Source: an uncultured bacterium (GTDB lineage: Bacteria > Planctomycetota > UBA8108). From it: a stretch of 7,399 bases of DNA. Each line of letters opens with the position of its first letter. Within the stretch, counting starts at the first letter, position 1. The notes below the pieces were generated by a model, which saw only the letters and a list, made by a program, of their open reading frames with translations, was not told the origin of the DNA and made no database searches. The translations under genes were made by a program, and so were the position numbers. This document shows positions 1 to 5,173 of this stretch, in pieces. The stretch is taken from assembly GCA_913050545.1 (NCBI GenBank), contig CAJWZY010000103.1:1-7399 (forward strand), written 5' to 3'.

Positions 1-1213
1 AGAGCTCCATCGCCATGCTGGCAACCTCGCAGAACTCCATGGGGGCTGACCGGTAGTCACCGAGGGGTTCATCCCTGGTCGCTATGGTATGGAAGGCGTG
101 TCCACCTTCATGCAGGAGAGTCTGGATGTCCGAATGCGTTCCAACGGCGTTAAAGAAGATGAACGGCAGCCTCATGTCCTCGATGGGATACATATAGCCG
201 CCCGGTGCTTTCCCTTTCCGGCTCATGAGATCAAGCAGCCCGTTTCGCTGGAGAATATCGAAATCTTCTTCAAAGACAGGATCGACAGCCTGGAAGAGAG
301 TTCGTGTTTTTTCGATGTACTCCTTCTCATTTTCAAAGGGAGCCGCGGGGCTGCGGCCGAAAGGACTCACCACCCGGTCCCAGGGGCGCAGGGAGTCGAT
401 TCCGAGCTTGGTAATTCTCCTCGCTGTGAGATCCCTGACGGCGGGAACGACGATTTCTTCCACGGCATCGTGGAACTCGTAGCATTGGGCGGGCTCGTAA
501 TCAAAGCGGCAGAGGGCGCGGAACCTGTAATCGCGGTAATTATCGAAGCCCGCGTTCACCGCGATCCGGTGGCGCAATTGGAGCATCTCGTCGAAGATCT
601 CCTCGATTCGCTCACGGTCCTCAAGACGGCGCCCGGAAATTTTACGGAAGGATTTTTCGCGCAGGGAGCGATCGGGTTTTTCCAGCAGTGCTCCGCATTG
701 CTGCGGTGTAAGGGTTTTTCCATCGATCTCAACGGTGATGGCCCCCTGGATCTCCAGGTATTTTGCATGAAGCTCGGAGTCCTCGGCCTCAAGGAGAGTG
801 TTCTCTTCCCGGAAGAGTTCGGCCTTGGTCTTTCGCCCTCGATCGAAGACAGAGTAGTGCCCCGAGAGTTTTTCCCTGGCCGGACTGGCAAGGTACTTGC
901 GGTCGAGGCGGTCGTCGAGCTGGCTGTAGAACGGCACCACGTCACGTTCAAAGGAGAGGTAGCTCTTCTTGATCTCCTCATCCACGGTATCGCAGGTCAT
1001 GGCGATATAGCGCCGGGCCTTGGCGGCATCGATCATCGAACCCAGCTCGCTCCAGTAGCGCAGGAAGACCTCGAGGTCTTCGGTCTCTTCCACAGGCATG
1101 TCGAGCAGCCTGTTGACCTGTTCTTCAAGAGCAGTCTTGTCGGTGGGATCGAAGTCTTCCGGGATAAAGTCTCTTCTCGGTGTTCCGACATCAGGGTTCC
1201 GGGTAAGTTGCAT
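1..1213 (-). CDS. M3-family oligoendopeptidase (PepF-like zinc metallopeptidase), C-terminus outside window
   Basis: The minus strand carries an open frame of 404 codons from an ATG at 1213-1211 to the window edge. The M3 zinc site is visible: HEGGH at residues 368-372 (H368 and H372 as zinc ligands, E369 as catalytic base) and E396 in a MEFCEVASM segment, 24 residues after H372, as the third ligand. The preceding stretch, rich in charged helices, with KAPGGYMYPIEDMRLPFIFFN just before the zinc helix, fits the M3B/oligoendopeptidase F fold. Such enzymes are cytoplasmic and cleave short peptides. Members are usually about 560-600 residues, so roughly the last 160-190 are missing here. The start is supported by AGAGGA (1226-1221) seven bases before the ATG. 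The gene lies 38 bases after the T-run of the tRNA-Arg terminator, with no clear promoter between. The family call is firm; the exact peptide specificity is not known. Confidence 0.93.
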   Translation of the reverse strand, partial: MQLTRNPDVGTPRRDFIPEDFDPTDKTALEEQVNRLLDMPVEETEDLEVFLRYWSELGSMIDAAKARRYIAMTCDTVDEEIKKSYLSFERDVVPFYSQLDDRLDRKYLASPAREKLSGHYSVFDRGRKTKAELFREENTLLEAEDSELHAKYLEIQGAITVEIDGKTLTPQQCGALLEKPDRSLREKSFRKISGRRLEDRERIEEIFDEMLQLRHRIAVNAGFDNYRDYRFRALCRFDYEPAQCYEFHDAVEEIVVPAVRDLTARRITKLGIDSLRPWDRVVSPFGRSPAAPFENEKEYIEKTRTLFQAVDPVFEEDFDILQRNGLLDLMSRKGKAPGGYMYPIEDMRLPFIFFNAVGTHSDIQTLLHEGGHAFHTIATRDEPLGDYRSAPMEFCEVASMAMEL

Positions 1214-1220
1214 GCGCTGA

Positions 1221-1226
1221 TCCTCT
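1221..1226 (-). promoter_or_regulatory. Ribosome binding site of the M3 peptidase
   Basis: On the minus strand the sequence reads AGAGGA, seven bases before the ATG at 1213-1211. It is a good Shine-Dalgarno match and fixes the N-terminus of the peptidase. Confidence 0.7.
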
Positions 1227-1251
1227 AATCACATCCGGCCCGCCGGCGCTG

Positions 1252-1294
1252 AAAAAAAAAGGGGGGGCTCATGACAGTCAGCACGAGGCCCCCC
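1252..1294 (-). terminator. Rho-independent terminator downstream of tRNA-Arg
   Basis: Read on the minus strand, a G6 run (1294-1289) plus CTC pairs with GAG plus C6 (1270-1262), with one bulged C at 1288, and nine Ts follow directly (1260-1252). It begins ten bases after the encoded CCA of tRNA-Arg, so it most likely ends that transcript. It sits in front of the M3 peptidase gene and would limit read-through into it. Confidence 0.85.
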
Positions 1295-1303
1295 TGGAAT
1301 AAA

Positions 1304-1380
1304 TGGCGCGCCCACCAGGATTCGAACCTGGAACCCCCGGTTTCGTAGACCGGTACTCTATCCAATTGAGCTATGGGCGC
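1304..1380 (-). tRNA. tRNA-Arg, anticodon ACG
   Basis: A complete cloverleaf is readable on the minus strand. Acceptor GCGCCCA pairs with TGGGCGC, the D-arm is GCTC/GAGT with a GG-containing loop, the anticodon stem is CCGGT/ACCGG, and the T-arm is CCAGG-TTCGAAT-CCTGG. The seven-base anticodon loop CTACGAA puts ACG at positions 34-36. The discriminator is G and the 3' CCA is encoded (1306-1304). This is the tRNA whose A34 TadA converts to inosine to read CGU, CGC and CGA; the loop is identical to the one I recall for E. coli tRNA-Arg2. The gene has its own promoter and terminator and lies divergent to tadA, 160 bases away. Confidence 0.97.
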
Positions 1381-1407
1381 TCCTATTGTCTCGTCTTGAG
1401 TTTCAGG

Positions 1408-1436
1408 ATATTAGGAACGGAGGCGGGGTCTTTCAA
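1408..1436 (-). promoter_or_regulatory. Sigma70-type promoter of tRNA-Arg
   Basis: On the minus strand TTGAAA (1436-1431) is followed after exactly 17 bases by TATAAT-like TAATAT (1413-1408). Transcription would begin near 1401, giving a leader of about 20 bases before the tRNA. A 9-bp inverted repeat brackets the -35 box. Confidence 0.75.
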
Positions 1437-1453
1437 GGTTTTATTCCGTTCCT
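1413..1453. repeat. Perfect 9-bp inverted repeat bracketing the tRNA-Arg -35 box
   Basis: AGGAACGGA at 1413-1421 is the exact reverse complement of TCCGTTCCT at 1445-1453. The arm centres are 32 bp apart, about three helical turns. One arm touches the -10 box and the other lies just upstream of the -35 box. The predicted start sites of both flanking genes exclude it from their transcripts, so it is more likely a DNA element, such as an operator, than an RNA hairpin. The core AGGAACGG recurs at 3080-3087, with its complement at 3094-3101. Confidence 0.45.
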
Positions 1454-1482
1454 CCTGGGTGAGAGTCTCCAGCGGGTGTTGA

Positions 1483-1512
1483 TTGCGCCGATGGGAGGGT
1501 GGCTGATATACT
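1483..1512 (+). promoter_or_regulatory. Candidate tadA promoter
   Basis: TTGCGC (1483-1488), an 18-base spacer, then TATACT (1507-1512). The start site would be near 1519, about 22 bases before the chosen tadA ATG and downstream of an alternative in-frame ATG at 1499, which argues against the longer start. The -10 box is good and the -35 box moderate. Confidence 0.5.
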
Positions 1513-1528
1513 CCCGGGACAGTGCAAT

Positions 1529-1533
1529 GGAGA
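1529..1533 (+). promoter_or_regulatory. Ribosome binding site deciding the tadA start
   Basis: GGAGA lies seven bases before the ATG at 1541. The in-frame ATG at 1499 has no comparable site at the right distance, since the GGGAGGG before it is almost adjacent and lies upstream of the likely transcription start. Confidence 0.65.
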
Positions 1534-1540
1534 ACGCCGC

Positions 1541-2077
1541 ATGAGTGATGAAGTCCCTGATTTTCTTGAAGACCTGAGCCCTGAGCGCTTCATGGGAGAG
1601 GCCCTGAAGGAGGCTCGAAGAGCCTTTGAGGCCGAGGAGGTCCCCGTTGGGGCCGTCATACTTGACGTTGAGAGCGGCCGGATTGTCGCACGGGCCCACA
1701 ACCAGCGTGAGCTGCTCAGGGATCCAACCGCACACGCGGAGATCCTCGCCATTACCCAGGCCGCCGACTACTACAAGGCATGGCGGTTGACCGGCTGTGT
1801 GCTCTACGTAACGCTCGAGCCCTGTCTCATGTGTGCGGGTGCGATCGTCCAGGCCCGGATTCCAGAGGTCGTCTACGGGGCGGTGGATCCAAAGGCCGGG
1901 GCCCACTGCTCAACTTTCGAGGTGCTTGCCAACAGCTCAAACAACCATGTGCCCCGGGTCCAGGGTGGGGTCCTTGCTGATGAGAGCTCTGCCTTGCTGA
2001 AGGATTTTTTCAGGCAGAGGCGCCCGGGAGGCGCAAGCCGTGGCGATCCGGGCTCGACCAATGGCGCCCCGGGTTGA
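1541..2077 (+). CDS. tadA: tRNA-specific adenosine-34 deaminase TadA
   Basis: TadA is a zinc-dependent cytidine-deaminase-fold enzyme that converts A34 of tRNA-Arg(ACG) to inosine in the cytoplasm. The product has 178 residues; E. coli TadA has 167. The active site is complete: H65-A66-E67 (zinc ligand and proton-shuttling Glu) in PTAHAEILAI, and P94-C95-x-x-C98 in PCLMCAG (the two Cys ligands). The family segment VYGAVDPKAGA (111-121) and the late helix ending in DFFRQRR are also present. The last 18 residues are a Gly/Pro/Ser-rich tail of no evident function. The start at 1541 is chosen for its GGAGA site and the promoter position; an in-frame ATG at 1499 would add 14 residues. The gene is monocistronic, with a terminator 12 bases after the stop. 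The tRNA it modifies is its divergent neighbour. Confidence 0.96.
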   Translation: MSDEVPDFLEDLSPERFMGEALKEARRAFEAEEVPVGAVILDVESGRIVARAHNQRELLRDPTAHAEILAITQAADYYKAWRLTGCVLYVTLEPCLMCAGAIVQARIPEVVYGAVDPKAGAHCSTFEVLANSSNNHVPRVQGGVLADESSALLKDFFRQRRPGGASRGDPGSTNGAPG

Positions 2078-2089
2078 TTTTCTTCCCTC

Positions 2090-2119
2090 CTGGAGGCAAA
2101 ACCATCTCCAGTGTTTTTT
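2090..2119 (+). terminator. Rho-independent terminator of tadA
   Basis: CTGGAG (2090-2095) pairs with CTCCAG (2106-2111), closed by one inner G-T pair around an eight-base loop. TG and six Ts (2114-2119) follow. It begins 12 bases after the tadA stop. Confidence 0.75.
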
Positions 2120-2128
2120 CAGGCGTTC

Positions 2129-2158
2129 TTGACAAGCTGCCGGGCAGTTTCGCACAAT
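2129..2158 (+). promoter_or_regulatory. Promoter of tRNA-Ser
   Basis: A perfect -35 TTGACA (2129-2134) is followed after 18 bases by CACAAT (2153-2158), a four-of-six -10 match. Transcription would begin near 2165, about 27 bases before the tRNA, and directly after the tadA terminator. Confidence 0.6.
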
Positions 2159-2191
2159 TCGCGGTGAACCATTGGTCGAATGAATTCCAGC

Positions 2192-2281
2192 GGAGAGATG
2201 CCGGAGCGGCCGAACGGGATGGTTTTGAAAACCATTGACTTCGCAAGGGGTCCCTGGGTTCGAATCCCAGTCTCTCCGCCA
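2192..2281 (+). tRNA. tRNA-Ser, anticodon TGA
   Basis: A class II tRNA with a long variable arm. Acceptor GGAGAGA pairs with TCTCTCC (2271-2277), the anticodon stem is ATGGT/ACCAT with loop TTTGAAA (anticodon TGA), and the T-arm is CTGGG-TTCGAAT-CCCAG. The extra arm between the anticodon and T stems contains GACTTCGCAAGGGGT, as expected for serine. Discriminator G is followed by an encoded CCA (2279-2281). TGA reads UCA and, with wobble, other UCN codons. Six Ts follow the CCA directly (2282-2287) and may serve, with the acceptor/T-arm, as the transcription end. Confidence 0.97.
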
Positions 2282-2383
2282 TTTTTTCTTCAGCTTTTAT
2301 GCCGGGCAGGGGGGGGCTCTCTACCGTTCTCCAGCGTTGCTGGAATTGAAGATCGGTGTAGCCTGGAGGGATTGTCCGGTTCA

Positions 2384-2416
2384 CCGCTTGACAGCGGCCA
2401 AGCTTGAGGTTTAGCT
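2384..2416 (+). promoter_or_regulatory. Candidate promoter of the small membrane protein, -35 box inside an inverted repeat
   Basis: TTGACA (2388-2393) is a consensus -35 box. The -10 region is weak: TTAGCT at 2411-2416 with a 17-base spacer, or TAGCTT with 18. The -35 box is embedded in CCGCT-TGAC-AGCGG (2384-2397), a short inverted repeat that could be a protein site. The start site would be near 2423, about 65 bases before the gene. Confidence 0.35.
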
Positions 2417-2475
2417 TCATGTTCAGCCGGGGCTCATCCTGGCTGTGTATTACAAGGAAACCGGGTTTCATTTTC

Positions 2476-2480
2476 AGGAG
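2476..2480 (+). promoter_or_regulatory. Ribosome binding site deciding the start of the membrane protein
   Basis: AGGAG lies seven bases before the ATG at 2488. A nearer ATG at 2483 opens only ATG-TTA-TGA, whose stop overlaps the true start. The in-frame ATG at 2404 has no such site. Confidence 0.75.
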
Positions 2481-2487
2481 TTATGTT

Positions 2488-3042
2488 ATGAGAGTAGCCG
2501 CTGGTGTTCTGATTCTGGTCGTCGCCGTTATGAACCTTATGGGTGGATGTACTTACACATTAGGTGGGGGACTTATGGGTGGGGCTGCCAATGTGGCGGA
2601 TGATTTCTCGGCCGGCCTGCAAGAAATAGCGGATGAAAGCGAAGATCCCGAGGTAAAAGCAGACCTGGCTAAAATTAGTGCAAGTAGTTCTGACACTGAT
2701 GAAATGAGAGGCGATGCCGGCAAATTTGTACTGTGGGGAGTATTCCTGCTTGTCCTGGGTGGACTGCAAATAGCAGCTGGTGTCCAGTTGTTCCGGGCCA
2801 AGGGGGCAGTTCTTATCCGGGCTGCTGCGGGGCTCGAGATCCTCAGTGATGTGGTTACGGTTGCCTGGTTCGGTACCTTCATCATGGCCGGCCTGGGCCT
2901 GCTGGCGGCGGTTATGGCGATCGTATCAGTAAAAGAATTTTCTGCAGCACCCGCTCCGGTCGCAGATCCCGCGCCAGCGCCCGAAGCAGAGCCCGAAGCA
3001 GAGCCTGAAGCAGAGCCTGAAGCAGAGGCAGATTCTGATTAG
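2488..3042 (+). CDS. Small membrane protein with four hydrophobic segments and a PEAE-repeat tail, function unknown
   Basis: The 184-residue product has hydrophobic segments at about 3-21, 79-102, 108-125 and 127-149. A Gly-rich stretch (GGxxxTLGGGLMGG, 19-32) follows the first, then an acidic, Ser-rich loop of about 45 residues (38-78). The C-terminal 35 residues are a Pro/Ala/Glu tail with four exact PEAE units (165-180), very acidic and probably disordered. C21 follows Leu-Met-Gly-Gly, a poor lipobox, so an ordinary membrane helix is more likely than lipidation. It resembles uncharacterised four-helix proteins beginning MRxxxGVLL...NLxGG; I know no function for them. The start at 2488 is set by AGGAG seven bases upstream. 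A long hairpin (3070-3111) follows the stop, so the gene is probably monocistronic. Confidence 0.8.
   Translation: MRVAAGVLILVVAVMNLMGGCTYTLGGGLMGGAANVADDFSAGLQEIADESEDPEVKADLAKISASSSDTDEMRGDAGKFVLWGVFLLVLGGLQIAAGVQLFRAKGAVLIRAAAGLEILSDVVTVAWFGTFIMAGLGLLAAVMAIVSVKEFSAAPAPVADPAPAPEAEPEAEPEAEPEAEADSD
2980..3027 (+). repeat. Four in-frame tandem 12-bp repeats encoding PEAE
   Basis: Four consecutive units read CCCGAAGCAGAG twice, then CCTGAAGCAGAG twice, differing only at the third base of the Pro codon. Each encodes Pro-Glu-Ala-Glu. Such short in-frame repeats can change copy number by slippage without breaking the frame. Confidence 0.9.
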
Positions 3043-3069
3043 GCAGGGATAGTAGTCTCTCTCCCAGGA

Positions 3070-3111
3070 GATAGGACAGAGGAACGGCCTATGCCGTTCC
3101 TCTGCTCTATC
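3070..3111. terminator. Long near-perfect hairpin, possible bidirectional or U-less terminator
   Basis: A perfect 12-bp stem, CAGAGGAACGGC (3077-3088) with GCCGTTCCTCTG (3093-3104), closes a CTAT loop. After one wobble and one mismatch it continues as GATAG (3070-3074) with CTATC (3107-3111). It lies between the membrane protein stop (3042) and the ABC permease start (3153). No T-run follows on either strand, so it is not a classical Rho-independent terminator. It could be a transcript 3' end stabiliser, a pause site or a DNA element. Confidence 0.5.
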
Positions 3112-3152
3112 TGGAGCCTCTCTGTTTCGCTCTCCAAATCAGGGCCACGCTT

Positions 3153-4010
3153 ATGACAGGAGAAATCAGGCGTATTTTGAGTTTTGAGCCTCTGCGGGCG
3201 AAAAACAATTCTGTCATCATCCTGGCCTTGATCTCTTCCGCCCTCTACTTCCTCGTCATCGGGATCTACCTGGGGCGGTCGGCCGAAGACATCAACAGCA
3301 CTTTTTCTGAATTCAGGCAGATTGCAGATGCCGGTTTCCAGGAGGGTGAGCTTCCGTTCGTCGGCTGGATCAAGGACAAGACGGACCCGGCGTTGCGGTC
3401 TTTATTTGCCAACCATTCACCCTTGCTGGGTATCTTTTTCTGGCTTGCCCTGATGGGGACTCCGTGGATTGTCATGCTGGTCGCCTCCGACCAGACGGCC
3501 AGCGAGCTGTCCAGGAAGCATATTCGATTTATCCTGCCGAGGGTTACCCGCCGCAGCCTGTTCCTGGCACGCCTGCTGAGCTCGTGGATCAGCTGGGTGG
3601 TGATCTCTTCCTGCTCCCTGTTCCTGATAGGTATGGTGCTGCTGCAATTCGGGGATGGAGAGAATAGAGACTCTGATTACATCCTGTTGCTGCGGATGAT
3701 CGGGGTCCTGGCGATCTATGGCATCCCTTTTATCTCGATGATGGCCTTTATCAACACCTTCATACCAAACGCTTTCCTCTCTTACCTGCTGGCGACCGGA
3801 GCCTGGTCCGTTTTCTGGGTGCTCGGGGCAGCAGGGGCCTGGATCAGCGATGGGTTCAAATTTTTCAGTTATTTAATGCCGACAGTGGTGAAGTACCCGC
3901 TGCTCTCCGATGATCCACAGCGCTTCCTGCAAGGGGTTGGGGGAGTGGCCGCCTACAGCCTGGTTTTTGTTTTCCTCGGCAATCTTATTTTCAGCAGGCG
4001 GGATGTCTGA
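3153..4010 (+). CDS. ABC-2 type transporter permease subunit (NosY-like)
   Basis: The 285-residue product has about six membrane helices, near residues 20-41, 90-112, 140-163, 181-203, 208-230 and 260-280. The first large loop (about 42-88) is presumably periplasmic. The cytoplasmic segment DQTASELSRKHIRFILPR (about 113-130), before helix 3, matches the coupling region of ABC-2 permeases, where NosY and relatives carry D-x-x-S-x-E-R-x-x-G. The substrate cannot be read from the sequence; the family exports lipids, polymers, drugs or copper-related products. The ATG at 3153 has only a weak site, AGGG, eight bases upstream. The gene lies three bases before its ATPase partner, so both are almost surely co-transcribed. 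I see no convincing promoter in 3043-3152. I am sure of the family, not of the cargo. Confidence 0.88.
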   Translation: MTGEIRRILSFEPLRAKNNSVIILALISSALYFLVIGIYLGRSAEDINSTFSEFRQIADAGFQEGELPFVGWIKDKTDPALRSLFANHSPLLGIFFWLALMGTPWIVMLVASDQTASELSRKHIRFILPRVTRRSLFLARLLSSWISWVVISSCSLFLIGMVLLQFGDGENRDSDYILLLRMIGVLAIYGIPFISMMAFINTFIPNAFLSYLLATGAWSVFWVLGAAGAWISDGFKFFSYLMPTVVKYPLLSDDPQRFLQGVGGVAAYSLVFVFLGNLIFSRRDV

Positions 4011-4013
4011 GGC

Positions 4014-4946
4014 ATGAACGCGCTGGAAATCATACAACTCAGCAAGCTCTTCAACCGCGTCGCGGCACTTAACCAGGTCAGCTTCGAGGTTCCTGAAGGC
4101 AGTGTTGTGGGGCTCGTTGGGCCTAACGGTGCGGGTAAAACCACCCTCTTTTCGTTGCTGGCCGGTTTTCTCCAGCCCAGTGGTGGAGAGTTCCGGCTCT
4201 TTGGTGAGGGGGGGGAGCGGCTGACCCCGGGTAAGGGAGCCATTTCGATACTGCCGCAGGATGCCCGGTTCCTCAACCAGATATCGATCTTCAGACATTT
4301 TATCTGGTATGCAAGGCTCATGGGATTCAGCCCGCCGGAAGCCGAGGAAGAGGCCCGCCGCGTTCTTAAAGAGGTGGACCTGCTCGAGGCGGGAAACAAG
4401 CAGGGTGACCAGCTCTCTCATGGAATGCACAAGCGTATGGCGATAGCCCAGACCCTGATCGGTTCAGCGAAGATTATTCTGCTCGATGAGCCGACTGCCG
4501 GTCTCGATCCGGCCCAGGCGCGGAATGTCCGTGAGCTGGTGAGAGGCCTCAAGGGCAAGCAGACAGTTGTCGTCTCCAGCCACAACCTCGATGAGATCGC
4601 CGATATCTGCGACCACGTGGTGATCCTCGACAAGGGCAAGCTCATCTCTTCGGAGAACCTCAGTGAGTTTACGAAGGAGACCGCAAAGATCACCTTTACC
4701 CTCGCTGCAGAGGCGACCGGGGCGCTGCTCCAGGCTATTCTCGACCTGTCGCTTATTTCAGATGCCAGTCTTTCTGCCGACCTGAAGAAGCTGGTCTGCA
4801 TCGTTGATTCCCACCACCTTGATAATGCGGACCTGGTGACCGCTGTGGTCGGGATTCTTTCAGCCAACGGACTGAGTTTCACGGATATCAGGAAGGGCTC
4901 CACTCTCGAGGAGAGATTCCTGGATGTCACCGATGGACAAGGTTGA
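4014..4946 (+). CDS. ABC transporter ATP-binding subunit (NosF/CcmA-like)
   Basis: The 310-residue ATPase has all nucleotide-binding motifs in order: Walker A GPNGAGKTT (36-44), Q-loop Gln82, signature LSHGM (134-138), Walker B IILLDEP (154-160), D-loop AGLD (162-165) and switch His190. The signature differs from canonical LSGGQ, with His for the second residue after Leu-Ser and Met for Gln; LSHGM or LSKGM forms are known to me from ABC-2 exporter ATPases, so activity is likely kept. The C-terminal 80 residues form an accessory domain ending LEERFLDVT, as in NosF/NodI-type subunits. It should energise the permease encoded three bases upstream. A G8 tract (4208-4215) lies in the coding sequence. 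The ribosome site is probably GGCGGGA (3997-4003), and translation may be coupled to the permease. Confidence 0.95.
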   Translation: MNALEIIQLSKLFNRVAALNQVSFEVPEGSVVGLVGPNGAGKTTLFSLLAGFLQPSGGEFRLFGEGGERLTPGKGAISILPQDARFLNQISIFRHFIWYARLMGFSPPEAEEEARRVLKEVDLLEAGNKQGDQLSHGMHKRMAIAQTLIGSAKIILLDEPTAGLDPAQARNVRELVRGLKGKQTVVVSSHNLDEIADICDHVVILDKGKLISSENLSEFTKETAKITFTLAAEATGALLQAILDLSLISDASLSADLKKLVCIVDSHHLDNADLVTAVVGILSANGLSFTDIRKGSTLEERFLDVTDGQG

Positions 4947-5036
4947 GCGCTCTCTGCCCGCTAAGGGTATGCCTTGAGCCCCTGGTCAGAAATAACCGGC
5001 TCTCGGCCGGAGAGATCCTGTTCAACACCAAAGAGG

Positions 5037-5066
5037 TTGGCAGTAGCGGTTTCTATGGAATAAACT
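5037..5066 (+). promoter_or_regulatory. Candidate promoter of the MlaA-hydrolase gene
   Basis: TTGGCA (5037-5042, five of six to consensus) is followed after 18 bases by TAAACT (5061-5066, four of six). Transcription would start near 5073 and leave a leader of about 100 bases. If real, the gene is expressed independently of the ABC operon. Confidence 0.4.
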
Positions 5067-5160
5067 GTGGGAGTTGATTCGGGTGTCGTTTGCACTATGC
5101 GCAGTCGTCGGCAGGGTTGAGCCGGGGCTGCGTACAACCAGGGTGTCTTTCCATGAAGAT

Positions 5161-5164
5161 GGAG
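5161..5164 (+). promoter_or_regulatory. Ribosome binding site deciding the MlaA-hydrolase start
   Basis: GGAG lies nine bases before the ATG at 5174. The in-frame ATG at 5153 has AGGG nine bases upstream and is the main alternative; it would add seven residues (MKMERVA) to the signal peptide. Confidence 0.5.
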
Positions 5165-5173
5165 CGTGTAGCG

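Larger units (their letters stand above)
4947..5173. other. Intergenic region between ABC ATPase and MlaA-hydrolase gene
   Basis: No gene is convincing here. It contains two mutually exclusive short stems, CCGGC/GCCGG (4996-5000 with 5006-5010) and CTCTC/GAGAG (5000-5004 with 5010-5014), without a T-run, and the candidate promoter at 5037-5066. Confidence 0.5.

Noticed and set aside
89..1228. A 379-codon open frame on the plus strand
   Set aside because: It is the antisense shadow of the M3 peptidase. The minus-strand frame carries the zinc motif HEGGH and a good ribosome site, and the plus-strand product resembles nothing.
1499..1540. Upstream in-frame ATG for tadA
   Set aside because: It lies upstream of the likely transcription start and lacks a well-spaced ribosome site, whereas GGAGA precedes 1541 by seven bases.
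1433..1906. Open frames on the minus strand across the tadA region
   Set aside because: They lie opposite tadA, whose deaminase motifs are unambiguous; the antisense products look like shadow translation.
2138..2309. Direct repeat TGCCGGGCAG on both sides of tRNA-Ser, as possible attachment sites
   Set aside because: It is only ten GC-rich bases, does not overlap the tRNA 3' end, and encloses just the tRNA with no integrase nearby.
2329..2343. Short hairpin TCCAGC-GTT-GCTGGA after tRNA-Ser
   Set aside because: The stem is six base pairs with no T-run, too weak to call a terminator or regulatory element.
2404..2487. Upstream in-frame ATG for the small membrane protein
   Set aside because: The added residues are not part of a sensible signal, and AGGAG is placed ideally for 2488.
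3873..4430. Minus-strand open frames across the permease/ATPase junction and the ATPase
   Set aside because: They are opposite genes with complete family motifs and show no independent protein features.
5090..5173. Longer starts (TTG at 5090, ATG at 5153) for the MlaA-hydrolase
   Set aside because: A start at 5174 gives a 20-residue lipoprotein signal and has GGAG at nine bases; 5153 remains possible, 5090 is unlikely.
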